Made by a program: the position numbers and the translations under genes. A DNA stretch of 64,000 nucleotides, from NCBI GenBank assembly GCA_963977005.1, contig CAXBMQ010000021.1, positions 16,321-80,320 of the forward strand. The letters run 5' to 3'. The DNA is from CAXBCP01 sp963977005. GTDB taxonomy: Bacteria; Pseudomonadota; Alphaproteobacteria; MPNO01; UBA830. Within the stretch, counting starts at the first letter, position 1, and every line of letters starts with the position of its first letter. Under the pieces are notes generated by a model. The model was not told where the DNA came from. It worked only from the letters and a program-made list of their open reading frames with translations, and searched no databases. Shown here piece after piece: positions 25,475-34,224 of the stretch.

Positions 25475-27526
25475 ATGTCTCTAAGCATCGCTCTTCAGAA
25501 TGCCGTCAGCGGGTTGCACCTCAACCAGCGTGCGCTGGACGTAACGGCGCAGAACGTCGCCAACGTCAATACGGACGGCTATTCGCGCAAGACGGTCAAC
25601 CAGGAAGCGGTCGTAATCGTCGGCCAGGGTGCCGGGGTCCAGATCTCATCGATCACCCGGACCGTCAACGAATTCATGCTGAAAGATCTGCGTGTTCAGG
25701 TCAGCGCCATGGCCAATTTCGATGAGCAGAACGAATTCTATGGTCGCATGCAGGATCTGTTCGGATCCCCCGGCTCCGACTCTTCCGTCGGGGTCGCCAT
25801 CGCGGACCTCGAAACCAGGATGCAGGCGCTCTCGGTCAGCCCCGAAAACTACTCGCTGATGACTGAAATCACGTCGCGCGCTGAACTTATTGCACTGCAG
25901 TTCAATCAGATTTCAGAGGAAATCGAAAGCCTGCGTCTCGAGGCCGATACCAATATCGGCAACGCGGTCACCAGCGTTAACACTCAGCTCGACCGTATCC
26001 AGGAACTGAACCTCCGGATCGCGGAAAACATCGCTCTGGGCCGCGGCGCGAGCGAATTGCAGGATCAGCGCGACGTCGCCCTGAACTCGGTCGCGTCGAT
26101 GATAGACATCAACTACTTCGAACGTTCGAACGGCGAAGTTGTTATTTTTACGGATTCGGGTCGCCCCCTGCTTGACCGCACCGCGCAACCGCTTTCACAT
26201 TCGCCGGCCAGTTCCTTTGCGCCGACGATTACCTGGGCATCCGGCGCCGTCAGCACGATCGACCTCGGCGGCAACGACATCACTGCCGAGATCGATTCCG
26301 GCGCGATCGCCGGCTGGATTGAAATGCGCGATACGATCCTGCCCGACCTGCACTCTCAATTCGAGGAACTGGCGCAGTCGTTCACTCGCGAAATCAACGC
26401 CATTCACAATGACGGCGTCGGGTTTCCGGGACGGGCACAGATGACCGGAACACGTGAGATCGCTGCGACGGATACACCGACATGGACCGGCGAATTGCGG
26501 GTCGGAATTCTCGATCCCGCCGGTACCGTTGTCGAATTTCAGGATTTCGACCTGGCGACCTATCCGACAACGGGCGATCTCATCACCGCCATCAATGCGA
26601 TGACCAATGTCTCCGCGGTGATAAATGCGGCAGGGAATGTCGAACTGGATGCCGTCGGGACGAATGTCATTGCGATCAACGAATTCACCTCCGCCGTCAC
26701 CGCCGGAAATCAGACAATGGGTGCATCGGCATTCCTCGGCCTGAACGACCTTTTTACCCAGCCGAACAATTTCGACGTGTACACCACATCTCAGCAGGCG
26801 CCGGGGACCTCCGCACTTGCAGGCGGAACGCTGACCTTCACCGGCGCATTCGGTACGGCGAACGTCGTGGTCACGGCAGGCGACGATCTTGCCACCATCG
26901 CGGCGGCCATAAATGCGGATGCAACGCTGACCGCGGCCAACGTAACCGCGGATGTCATCGCTGACGGCAGCGGCTTTCGGCTCCAGATATCCGATAGCGA
27001 TGGCGACAATTTTTCAGTCGCGGATTCCGGCTCGCTCATCACCACGATGGACATGAAAGCCCGCGACCATGCCGTTGCCGCGACGATGGGCGTCCGCAGC
27101 GACATCATAGCCGACCCATCCAGATTGTCGCGCGGGGAGCTTAGCGACTCCGCAACCCTGGCAGTCGGTGACACAGGCGTCACCGCCGGTGGCGCGCAAT
27201 CAATTCAGCGGCTTGCAAACCTGTTCAATACATCGCTGCAGTTCGAGGAAACCGGACAGCTTCCCGACGCCACGAAAACATTGTCGGACTACGCGACCGC
27301 AATCCTGTCCCTCAACTCGACACAGGCCCAGAACGTGGAAGATACGCTCGAAACCAAAACGTTCCTGCACGACACGCTGCAATCCAAGACCCGCGCTGAG
27401 AGCGGCGTCAACCTGGATGAGGAAATGGCATACATGATCATCCTGGAGAGCGCCTACGCCGCATCCGCCCGGGTCATCACCACGACGTCAGAACTGTTCG
27501 ATGAACTACTCAATATTGCCCGGTAG
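25475..27526 (+). CDS. flgK: Flagellar hook-associated protein 1 FlgK
   Basis: A 683-residue axial protein. The N-terminus has AQNVANVNTDGYSRKTVNQE and the C-terminus ends with EMAYMIILESAYAASARVIT, both canonical for FlgK. The centre (about residues 290-560) is a long beta-rich region, including a motif (AGDDLATIAAAINADATLTA) of the repeat type seen in flagellin and FlgK outer domains; the total is longer than the roughly 550 residues of enteric FlgK. It forms the first hook-filament junction zone. Confidence 0.95.
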   Translation: MSLSIALQNAVSGLHLNQRALDVTAQNVANVNTDGYSRKTVNQEAVVIVGQGAGVQISSITRTVNEFMLKDLRVQVSAMANFDEQNEFYGRMQDLFGSPGSDSSVGVAIADLETRMQALSVSPENYSLMTEITSRAELIALQFNQISEEIESLRLEADTNIGNAVTSVNTQLDRIQELNLRIAENIALGRGASELQDQRDVALNSVASMIDINYFERSNGEVVIFTDSGRPLLDRTAQPLSHSPASSFAPTITWASGAVSTIDLGGNDITAEIDSGAIAGWIEMRDTILPDLHSQFEELAQSFTREINAIHNDGVGFPGRAQMTGTREIAATDTPTWTGELRVGILDPAGTVVEFQDFDLATYPTTGDLITAINAMTNVSAVINAAGNVELDAVGTNVIAINEFTSAVTAGNQTMGASAFLGLNDLFTQPNNFDVYTTSQQAPGTSALAGGTLTFTGAFGTANVVVTAGDDLATIAAAINADATLTAANVTADVIADGSGFRLQISDSDGDNFSVADSGSLITTMDMKARDHAVAATMGVRSDIIADPSRLSRGELSDSATLAVGDTGVTAGGAQSIQRLANLFNTSLQFEETGQLPDATKTLSDYATAILSLNSTQAQNVEDTLETKTFLHDTLQSKTRAESGVNLDEEMAYMIILESAYAASARVITTTSELFDELLNIAR

Positions 27527-27535
27527 GAAGCGCTC

Positions 27536-28447
27536 ATGAACCGCGTCGCAAATCTCGGTCAATACGACCGCATCGTCTCCCTGATCATGCAGACCCAACG
27601 GGAGTCCGCAAACGCAGAATTGTCGATTGCCTCCGGGCGGAAATCGCAGGATTTCAAGGGGATCGCGCGGGATGCGTCGCGTCTGGTCGAACTCGAAACC
27701 ACGCAGCTGCGGTCGAACCAGTATATCGAGAACAATCAGCTGGTCGAAGACCGGCTTCAGCTGATGGAAGGAAATGTCGGTCAGATCTTCAATATCCTGA
27801 GCGATTTCAAGTCGCTCCTCATTAACGCGCTGAACGAAGGAAACGCGACCGAGCTCGGGCTCCAGAATCACGCAAACGAGATGATGACCCAGGTTGCGAC
27901 CCTTCTGAACGCCGATCTCGACGGTCGAAAGCTGTTTGCCGGTTCGATGACCAATATCGATCCGGTCGACCTGACCGGTCTGCCGATCGCCTATACCATC
28001 CCGTCGTCAGATGGCGATGCGAGCGGTTACTACCAGGGCGATGCGATCCAGCACACAATCCGCGCGGACGACAACCTTGATCTGACATATGGAATCACTG
28101 CTGACACGCTCGGCTTCGAACAGGTGATCAGGGCGATGGACATCGTCATAAAGGGCGCCCCTACCGATACGGACATGCTGAATCATGCGCTCGACATCGT
28201 GAACACCGCAACTTCTAGCGTGGCGGATATCCGCACACAGATCGGCAATACCCGGTCTTCTCTCGCCGAGATCGAGAAGACCCATCAGGATTTCATCCTT
28301 TTCGCCAGCGAAACCATCGGCGAACTGGAAAATACCGACATTACCTTTGCGATTACCAAGCTGAACGAAACCCAGACGACACTCGAAGCCTCGTACATGA
28401 CGCTTTCGCGGCTGGGCCAGATCAGCTTGCTGCAGTTCTTACGTTGA
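27536..28447 (+). CDS. flgL: Flagellar hook-associated protein 3 FlgL
   Basis: A 303-residue flagellin-like junction protein. The N-terminal flagellin-type helices (ESANAELSIASGRKSQDFKG, LVEDRLQLMEGNVGQIFNIL) and C-terminal helix (NTDITFAITKLNETQTTLEA) are intact. It forms the second junction zone between FlgK and the filament. It follows flgK by 9 bases. Confidence 0.94.
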   Translation: MNRVANLGQYDRIVSLIMQTQRESANAELSIASGRKSQDFKGIARDASRLVELETTQLRSNQYIENNQLVEDRLQLMEGNVGQIFNILSDFKSLLINALNEGNATELGLQNHANEMMTQVATLLNADLDGRKLFAGSMTNIDPVDLTGLPIAYTIPSSDGDASGYYQGDAIQHTIRADDNLDLTYGITADTLGFEQVIRAMDIVIKGAPTDTDMLNHALDIVNTATSSVADIRTQIGNTRSSLAEIEKTHQDFILFASETIGELENTDITFAITKLNETQTTLEASYMTLSRLGQISLLQFLR

Positions 28448-28492
28448 TAGCTGCGTGATGAATGACACGACCTGGAACGAAGGAGATCGACC

Positions 28493-29053
28493 ATGACAAC
28501 CGCCGCAATGCCTGAGGCACTGGACCTCAATCCGTTCAATGCGCCGGCAGCCGACGCATCCGACGATCCGCTTCGCGTTATCGAGACGCGCTTCGGCCCG
28601 ATGGAATTTGCCGCCAATCAGACGATATACATGCCACGCGGCGTTCTGGGATTTGCAGAGCACAAGGAATTCGGCATCGCTTACCTGCCGAACAAATTCA
28701 TTGATCAGCTCATGCTGCTGCAAAGCTTCACCGAAAACGATACGTCTTTCCTCGTTCTACCGTTGGAATTGCGGTCAGGCATCATCGACGAGGCCGACCT
28801 CGTCGCGGCCTGCAATACGATGAATGTCGACCCGGAGAGCGCAGCTATCGTGGTCATCGTCACCATTCGCGATGTCGGGGGACAACCGCATATCTCAACC
28901 AACCTGCGTGCCCCGATCATTCTCGATTCCGACACCCGAAACGGATGGCAATACGTCCTGCCAAACGGAAAGTATTCGGTTCGGCACAATCTGAGCTCCC
29001 AGACCGCCGCTCCGTCTCCTGACCAGGACGGCATGTCGACGGAGAATGGTTAA
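28493..29053 (+). CDS. fliW: Flagellar assembly factor FliW
   Basis: A 186-residue protein. After a variable 25-residue N-terminus it has the FliW core: RFGPMEFAANQTIYMPRGVL, GFAEHKEFGIAYLPN, FTENDTSFLVLPLE, and THE late segment STNLRAPIILDSDTRNGWQY. FliW binds either free flagellin or CsrA; when flagellin is exported, FliW sequesters CsrA and relieves repression of flagellin translation. csrA is at 5238 and CsrA-type hairpins precede both flagellin genes. It follows flgL by 45 bases. Confidence 0.93.
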   Translation: MTTAAMPEALDLNPFNAPAADASDDPLRVIETRFGPMEFAANQTIYMPRGVLGFAEHKEFGIAYLPNKFIDQLMLLQSFTENDTSFLVLPLELRSGIIDEADLVAACNTMNVDPESAAIVVIVTIRDVGGQPHISTNLRAPIILDSDTRNGWQYVLPNGKYSVRHNLSSQTAAPSPDQDGMSTENG

Positions 29054-29119
29054 ACGAAAATTTACCCTAATCGGCAACAATCATCACGGTCGCCAAGTCA
29101 GGCAGAGGAAAATCTGAAA

Positions 29120-29929
29120 ATGCGTGTGCGAGACTTAAGCGTCGTCGTCCTCTGCGGAGGTCTGGGAACGAGGCTGCGCGAAGAAACGGAGTTCAAGCCA
29201 AAACCGATGGTCACCATCGGGGGGCGGCCGATTCTCTGGCATATCATGAAACATTACCGTCACTTCGACGCCCGCAACTTCGTATTGTGTCTCGGATACC
29301 GGGGTGACGTCATTCGGGATTTTTTCCTGAATTACCCCATCTACAATACCGATTTCGCCGTCGACCTCGGCACCGGAGACGTTGAGACCCTGTCGAATGG
29401 CTGCCCCGAGGACTGGCGGGTGGTTCTTGCGGAGACCGGCGAGGAAACATTGACGGCCGGCCGGATCCGTCAGGCCCTCAAATACATTCCCGGCGACACT
29501 TTCCTTGCGACCTACGGCGACGGCGTTTCCGACGTCGACCTGGATCGCCTTCTTGCGCATCACCGCGCGTCGGGCCGACTCGCGACCGTCACGGCAGTAC
29601 GCCCGTCGTCGCGTTTTGGAGAACTGTCGATAAACGGCGATATCGTCACCAATTTCCGCGAAAAACCGCAGGTTAACGACGGCTGGATCAATGGCGGCTT
29701 CTTTGTTTTCAACAAAAAGGCGTTCGACCGCGTCGGCCCCAATGAGAGTGTCGCGCTCGAACAGGGCGTTCTCGAAACCCTGGCGGACGAAGGACAGCTG
29801 GGCGTGTATCAGCACGCCGGCTTCTGGCAATCGATGGATACGTTCCGCGAAATGCAGTTGCTCAATGAAATGTGGGACGTCGATAACGCTCCCTGGCATC
29901 TCTGGAAGGAGCAACGGCTATCGGCATAA
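29120..29929 (+). CDS. rfbF: Glucose-1-phosphate cytidylyltransferase
   Basis: A 269-residue nucleotidyltransferase with the signature LCGGLGTRLREETEFKPKPM near the N-terminus (Lys ligands for CTP/phosphate) and the RfbF-specific WINGGFFVFNKKAFD. It makes CDP-glucose from CTP and glucose-1-phosphate, the entry to CDP-6-deoxyhexoses. It starts the seven-gene sugar cluster 66 bases after fliW, with no terminator between, and its end overlaps the presumed start of rfbG. Confidence 0.93.
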   Translation: MRVRDLSVVVLCGGLGTRLREETEFKPKPMVTIGGRPILWHIMKHYRHFDARNFVLCLGYRGDVIRDFFLNYPIYNTDFAVDLGTGDVETLSNGCPEDWRVVLAETGEETLTAGRIRQALKYIPGDTFLATYGDGVSDVDLDRLLAHHRASGRLATVTAVRPSSRFGELSINGDIVTNFREKPQVNDGWINGGFFVFNKKAFDRVGPNESVALEQGVLETLADEGQLGVYQHAGFWQSMDTFREMQLLNEMWDVDNAPWHLWKEQRLSA

Positions 29930-30978
29930 CCTCAGATTTCTGGCGCGGCAGGCGGGTTTTCGTCACAGGTCATACCGGTTTTTTCGGCGGCTGGATGACG
30001 CTCTGGCTTTCTCATCTCGGCGCCGACGTTACCGGATATTCGCTGGCCCCGTCGACGCGCCCCAATTTCTTCGACGCGGTTGGCCTGTCGGAGGGTATTT
30101 CGTCGATAACGGGCGATATCCGGCGGTTTAACGTCTTGTCCACCGCCATGCGGGCAGGCGATCCGGAATTCGTGTTCCATTTCGCTGCCCAGCCCTTGGT
30201 GCGCGAAGCCTATGCTGCGCCGGTCGATACCTTCTCGACCAACGTCATGGGGACCGTCAACGTGCTGCAGGCCATGCGGGGCTGCGAGAACATAGCGGCC
30301 GCGGTCATCTTCACAACCGACAAGGTATACGAAAACACCGAAACCGGTGTCGATTACCGCGAAAACGACCGGCTTGGCGGGCGCGAACCATACGGCGCAA
30401 GCAAAGCCTGCACGGAAATCGCGGTCGAAGCCTACCGGCAATCGTACTTGCAGGAAAAATTTCCTGTCGCCACCGTCCGGGCCGGCAATATTATCGGCGG
30501 CGGTGACTGGTCTGCGGACAGGATCATTCCCGACGCCGTGCGCTCTTTCAGCGCCGGCCGCCCTCTCAAGATCAGAAATCCGGACGCCATCCGTCCCTGG
30601 CAACACGCGCTCGATCCGGCCCGAGGGCTACTTCTCCTGACCGAGAAGATGGTCTCGGGCGGCACCGCAGCTCCCGCCCTGAATTTCGGACCGGCAGCAG
30701 AAAACGCCGTAACGGTCGGTTCCCTTGCCGATACCCTGACCGCGCTTTGGGGCAACGGAGCAACCTGGGCAAACGAAAGCACACAGGATGCGCCCTATGA
30801 AGCCAAACTACTGAATTTGAACAGTTCGCTCGCACTCTCCGAAATCGGCTGGAAAACAGCCTGGTCACTGGAACGGGCGCTGAATGCCACAGTCGACTGG
30901 TACCAGGGGTTTCTGGCGCGGAAAGACATGCGGGCGTTATCCCTGGCACAAATATCCGCGATGGAAGGTGCGAACTGA
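29920..30978 (+). CDS. rfbG: CDP-glucose 4,6-dehydratase (no usual start codon)
   Basis: An extended short-chain dehydrogenase with NAD motif VFVTGHTGFFGGWM and catalytic YGASK; it converts CDP-glucose to CDP-4-keto-6-deoxyglucose. The first ATG in frame (29995) falls after the NAD-binding glycines, so translation must begin earlier. No ATG, GTG or TTG exists in frame nearby. AAGGAG (29906-29911) is 8 bases before ATC at 29920, which would give 352 residues, the usual length; ATA at 29926 and CTG at 29902 are alternatives. The start is therefore inferred. The gene overlaps the end of rfbF. Confidence 0.82.
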   Translation: MGITSDFWRGRRVFVTGHTGFFGGWMTLWLSHLGADVTGYSLAPSTRPNFFDAVGLSEGISSITGDIRRFNVLSTAMRAGDPEFVFHFAAQPLVREAYAAPVDTFSTNVMGTVNVLQAMRGCENIAAAVIFTTDKVYENTETGVDYRENDRLGGREPYGASKACTEIAVEAYRQSYLQEKFPVATVRAGNIIGGGDWSADRIIPDAVRSFSAGRPLKIRNPDAIRPWQHALDPARGLLLLTEKMVSGGTAAPALNFGPAAENAVTVGSLADTLTALWGNGATWANESTQDAPYEAKLLNLNSSLALSEIGWKTAWSLERALNATVDWYQGFLARKDMRALSLAQISAMEGAN

Positions 30979-30979
30979 C

Positions 30980-32239
30980 ATGTTGTCTCCTTCAAATCGT
31001 CCCAATCTCAAGACCAGCGCATGCCGTTTCTGCGGAACCCCGCTGACCAGGACTTTCGTCAATCTGGGCGCTGCGCCCGCGTCGAACAGTTATCTGCGCG
31101 CGGCGGATCTGCACCGGTCGGAGATGCACCATCCGCTCCACGCATATGTCTGCGGTTCCTGCTATCTGGTGCAACTCGAAGAATTCGAGTCACCCGAACA
31201 GATATTCTCCGATTATGCCTATTTTTCGTCCTATTCGGAGAGCTGGCTACGGCACGCAGCGACGTATTGCGCGAGCATGTCCATGCGTTTCGGACTCGGT
31301 CGCAACAGCCATGTGATCGAGATCGCGAGCAATGACGGCTACCTGCTGAAGAATTTCGTCCGACAGGGTATGCGGGTTCTTGGCGTGGAACCTGCGGGCA
31401 ACGTGGCAAAGGCCGCGATCGATGCGGGCGTGCCAACAATGATCTCTTTCTTCGGACGTGAAACGGCGCGGCGTATCGTCGGCGATGGCGTAAAGGCCGA
31501 CCTGATGGTCGCCAATAACGTCATGGCCCACGTTCCGAACCTCAACGATTTTGTCGGCGGCTTCAAGATACTGCTGGCGGCCGAGGGCGTTGTTACCGTT
31601 GAATTTCCTCACCTCCTGAACCTGATGCGCGAAAACCAGTTCGACACCATTTATCATGAGCATTTTTCGTATTTCTCGTTCCTGACGGCGCAGTCGCTAT
31701 TCGCCGCACATGGATTGCGCATATTCGATGTCGAGAAGCTGACCACCCATGGCGGATCGCTGCGGATATATGGGTGTCATACCGAAGCTCGCCACCAGAC
31801 CACATCGCATGTCGAGGATCTCCTGGCCGAGGAACGCGATTCCGGAATGGACGATATCGCTGCATATACCGGGTTCGAAAAGAAGGTCCATGCCGTCAAA
31901 TGGGGCCTGTTGTCCTTCTTGCTGCGCACGCAGGAACAACGGAAAACCGTTGCCGCGTTCGGCGCGGCCGCCAAGGGCAATACGTTGCTCAACTATTGCG
32001 GTGTGGGTCCGGAGTTTATCGAGTACGTCGTGGATTCGAACCCGCACAAACAGGGCCTGTACATGCCGGGTTCGCGCATACCGATATACGCTCCGGAACA
32101 TATTCGCGAGACACAACCGGACTACGTCCTGATCCTCCCCTGGAATCTCGCGGATGAAATCGTCAACGCTCACAACTATGTCGGAAGCTGGGGCGGACGC
32201 TTCGTCGTGCCGATACCCGAAGTCAGGATATTCGAATGA
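30980..32239 (+). CDS. NDP-sugar C-methyltransferase
   Basis: A 419-residue three-part methyltransferase: an N-terminal zinc-binding domain with CRFCGTPL and CGSCYL, a SAM-binding domain with VIEIASNDGYLLKNF and VANNVMAHVPNLNDF, and a C-terminal domain with FGAAAKGNTLLNY and DSNPHKQGLYMPG. This is the PF08421/Methyltransf_23/PF08484 architecture of deoxysugar C-methyltransferases such as TylC3. After CDP-4-keto-6-deoxyglucose formation it would add a methyl branch, usually at C3. It starts one base after the rfbG stop and overlaps the next gene by four bases. Confidence 0.88.
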   Translation: MLSPSNRPNLKTSACRFCGTPLTRTFVNLGAAPASNSYLRAADLHRSEMHHPLHAYVCGSCYLVQLEEFESPEQIFSDYAYFSSYSESWLRHAATYCASMSMRFGLGRNSHVIEIASNDGYLLKNFVRQGMRVLGVEPAGNVAKAAIDAGVPTMISFFGRETARRIVGDGVKADLMVANNVMAHVPNLNDFVGGFKILLAAEGVVTVEFPHLLNLMRENQFDTIYHEHFSYFSFLTAQSLFAAHGLRIFDVEKLTTHGGSLRIYGCHTEARHQTTSHVEDLLAEERDSGMDDIAAYTGFEKKVHAVKWGLLSFLLRTQEQRKTVAAFGAAAKGNTLLNYCGVGPEFIEYVVDSNPHKQGLYMPGSRIPIYAPEHIRETQPDYVLILPWNLADEIVNAHNYVGSWGGRFVVPIPEVRIFE

Positions 32240-32811
32240 TTTTCCGGGAAACAGGTCTCGAAGGCGCCTATCTTATCGAACCGGAGCGGATCGCCGATCA
32301 ACGCGGATTCTTTGCCCGCACCTGGTGCATCGATGAGTTCGATGCGCAGGGAATCACGACGGATTTCGTCCAGACCAGCGCATCGTTCAATGAACGCCGG
32401 TCCACCCTGCGCGGCATCCATTTCCAGGAAGAACCAGCCAGCGAAGCAAAACTGATCAGGTGTACGCGCGGCCGGGCTTATGACGTGATGGTAGACCTGC
32501 GGCCGGATTCCGCCACGTTTGGAGAATGGAAAGCGTTCGAGCTATCCGCAGATAACGGACGGCTCGTCTATATTCCGGAAGGGTTCGGCCACGGCTTCCA
32601 GACCCAGGAGGACCGGACGGAAGTAATCTATCAGATTTCGGAATTCTACCGCCCCGACCTCGCCGTCGGGATTCGCTGGAACGATCCGGATCTTGGGATC
32701 ACCTGGCCCGACCCGGAAACGCCGGTCCTTTCCGGGCGCGACCAGACCTTGCCTTCCTTCCGCGACTTCGTTTCCGCCTCGTCGGGCCAGCCCCGACGGG
32801 CCGTGGGGTAG
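32236..32811 (+). CDS. RmlC-like NDP-4-keto-6-deoxyhexose epimerase
   Basis: A 191-residue cupin of the dTDP-4-dehydrorhamnose 3,5-epimerase family: PERIADQRGFFARTWCIDEF, QTSASFNERRSTLRGIHFQE (with the catalytic His), VMVDLRPDSATFGEW and FGHGFQTQEDRTEVIYQIS. In this CDP-sugar context it probably epimerises C3 and/or C5 of the keto sugar, or acts after C-methylation on C5. Specificity is not evident. The start overlaps the methyltransferase stop (ATGA). Confidence 0.87.
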   Translation: MIFRETGLEGAYLIEPERIADQRGFFARTWCIDEFDAQGITTDFVQTSASFNERRSTLRGIHFQEEPASEAKLIRCTRGRAYDVMVDLRPDSATFGEWKAFELSADNGRLVYIPEGFGHGFQTQEDRTEVIYQISEFYRPDLAVGIRWNDPDLGITWPDPETPVLSGRDQTLPSFRDFVSASSGQPRRAVG

Positions 32812-32821
32812 CGAAGACACC

Positions 32822-33349
32822 ATGTTGAAAATATCTCCGAACGCCCGAATATCGCCTCTGGCGGATATCGAAGACTCCGTGCGCGGGACCGTTATCGATA
32901 TCGACGCCGGTGTAACCATCGATTCTTTCGTAAAGATCAAACCGGCAGGCGGAACCGGCGACGTGCGCATCGGTGCCGGTACGACGATAAATTCGGGCGT
33001 CGCTATTTATTCGGGGAATGGCGTCTCAATCGGCAGGCGCTGCGCGATCGCCGCCAATTGCACGTTCGCTCCGGTCAATCATGAATACAACGACCCCTCG
33101 AAACCGATCACGGAACAGGGGTTTGCCCCCAGTCGCGGCGGCGTCCTTGTCGAAGACGACGTATGGATCGGCGCAAACGCCGTTCTGCTGGACGGCACCA
33201 TACTGCGCGCCGGGTGCGTTGTCGGCGCAGGCGCGGTGGTTCGGTCTGAAATTCCGGCGAATGCCATCTGTGTCGGTATTCCGGCACGCGTCATATCGCA
33301 TCGCGGTACGGCCACGCCCGAACAGGCCCTGAAATCGGCGGAGGCATAG
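32822..33349 (+). CDS. Left-handed beta-helix (hexapeptide) acyltransferase
   Basis: A 175-residue protein from the ATG at 32822. It consists mainly of hexapeptide repeats (IGAGTTINSGVAIYSGNGVS, VLVEDDVWIGANAVLLDGTI, VVGAGAVVRSEIPANAICVG) with an extra loop PVNHEYNDPSKPIT carrying the likely catalytic His, as in acetyltransferases of the LbetaH family. It probably acylates the sugar or its glycan. The acyl group cannot be told from sequence. Confidence 0.82.
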   Translation: MLKISPNARISPLADIEDSVRGTVIDIDAGVTIDSFVKIKPAGGTGDVRIGAGTTINSGVAIYSGNGVSIGRRCAIAANCTFAPVNHEYNDPSKPITEQGFAPSRGGVLVEDDVWIGANAVLLDGTILRAGCVVGAGAVVRSEIPANAICVGIPARVISHRGTATPEQALKSAEA

Positions 33350-33357
33350 ACAAGTCT

Positions 33358-34224
33358 ATGGCCCTTTTTACGATTTTCGGCGGAAACGGCTTTATCGGGA
33401 GACATCTCGCGACTGCCCTCAAAGCGACCGGTCAGCCCGTCTCCACACCGGAACGCAACACGCCTGTCGACTCCCTCGGGGCGCTCGGACATGTCATCTA
33501 TTGTGCAGGCCTGACCGCCGACTTCCGAACACGACCGTATGACACGATGGAGGCCCATGTCGGCCTTGTCAGCCGAATCCTCGCCGCCGGCGACTTCGAC
33601 TCGCTGGTCTATCTTTCATCGACGCGGATCTATGACGGTGCCGCGCGCGGCAGCGAAGAGATGACGTTTTCGATCGATCCATGGTCACCCAACGATCTGT
33701 ATAATATATCGAAACTGGCAGGCGAATCCGTCTGCCTGAACCACACAAATCCTAAAGTACGCGTGGCGCGGCTGTCGAATGTTTACGGCACCGGCATGTT
33801 TTCGGATGGCGCGGGCGGTGAAAACTTCCTCGGCAGCGTCATCCGCGATGCGACGTCGGAGCGCCATGTCGAACTGCACTCGGCGCCCGGATCCGCCAAG
33901 GATTACGTCCACATCGGAGATGTCGTACGCGCGCTTGCGCTGATCTCGATAGATGGCAGGGAACGGATATACAACGTCGCCTCCGGCGACGCCGTCTCTC
34001 ATGAACAACTCCTCGACCGGTTGTCGGAAATTACCGGCTGTACATGGTCGACCGCACCCGACTCGCCGCATGTCGGCTTTCCGATGATCACGACGGGCCG
34101 GATTGCCGCCGCTTTCGCAGGGGCGGGGCTTTCATGGTCCCCGTCCCGCCTTCTCGACCGCCTACCGGAACTCACACATGCCGCAGGAAGCGGCGCCCAT
34201 ATTACCGAAGGAGCCTTCGGATGA
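33358..34224 (+). CDS. NAD(P)-dependent sugar epimerase/ketoreductase
   Basis: A 288-residue extended SDR with FGGNGFIGRHLATAL at the N-terminus, YLSSTRIY (catalytic Ser/Thr region) and YNISKLAGE (Tyr-x-x-x-Lys). It is shorter than UDP-sugar epimerases and resembles NDP-4-keto-sugar reductases. In this cluster it most likely reduces the 4-keto group of the C-methylated CDP-sugar, finishing the pathway. Its stop overlaps the next start (ATGA). Confidence 0.8.
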   Translation: MALFTIFGGNGFIGRHLATALKATGQPVSTPERNTPVDSLGALGHVIYCAGLTADFRTRPYDTMEAHVGLVSRILAAGDFDSLVYLSSTRIYDGAARGSEEMTFSIDPWSPNDLYNISKLAGESVCLNHTNPKVRVARLSNVYGTGMFSDGAGGENFLGSVIRDATSERHVELHSAPGSAKDYVHIGDVVRALALISIDGRERIYNVASGDAVSHEQLLDRLSEITGCTWSTAPDSPHVGFPMITTGRIAAAFAGAGLSWSPSRLLDRLPELTHAAGSGAHITEGAFG

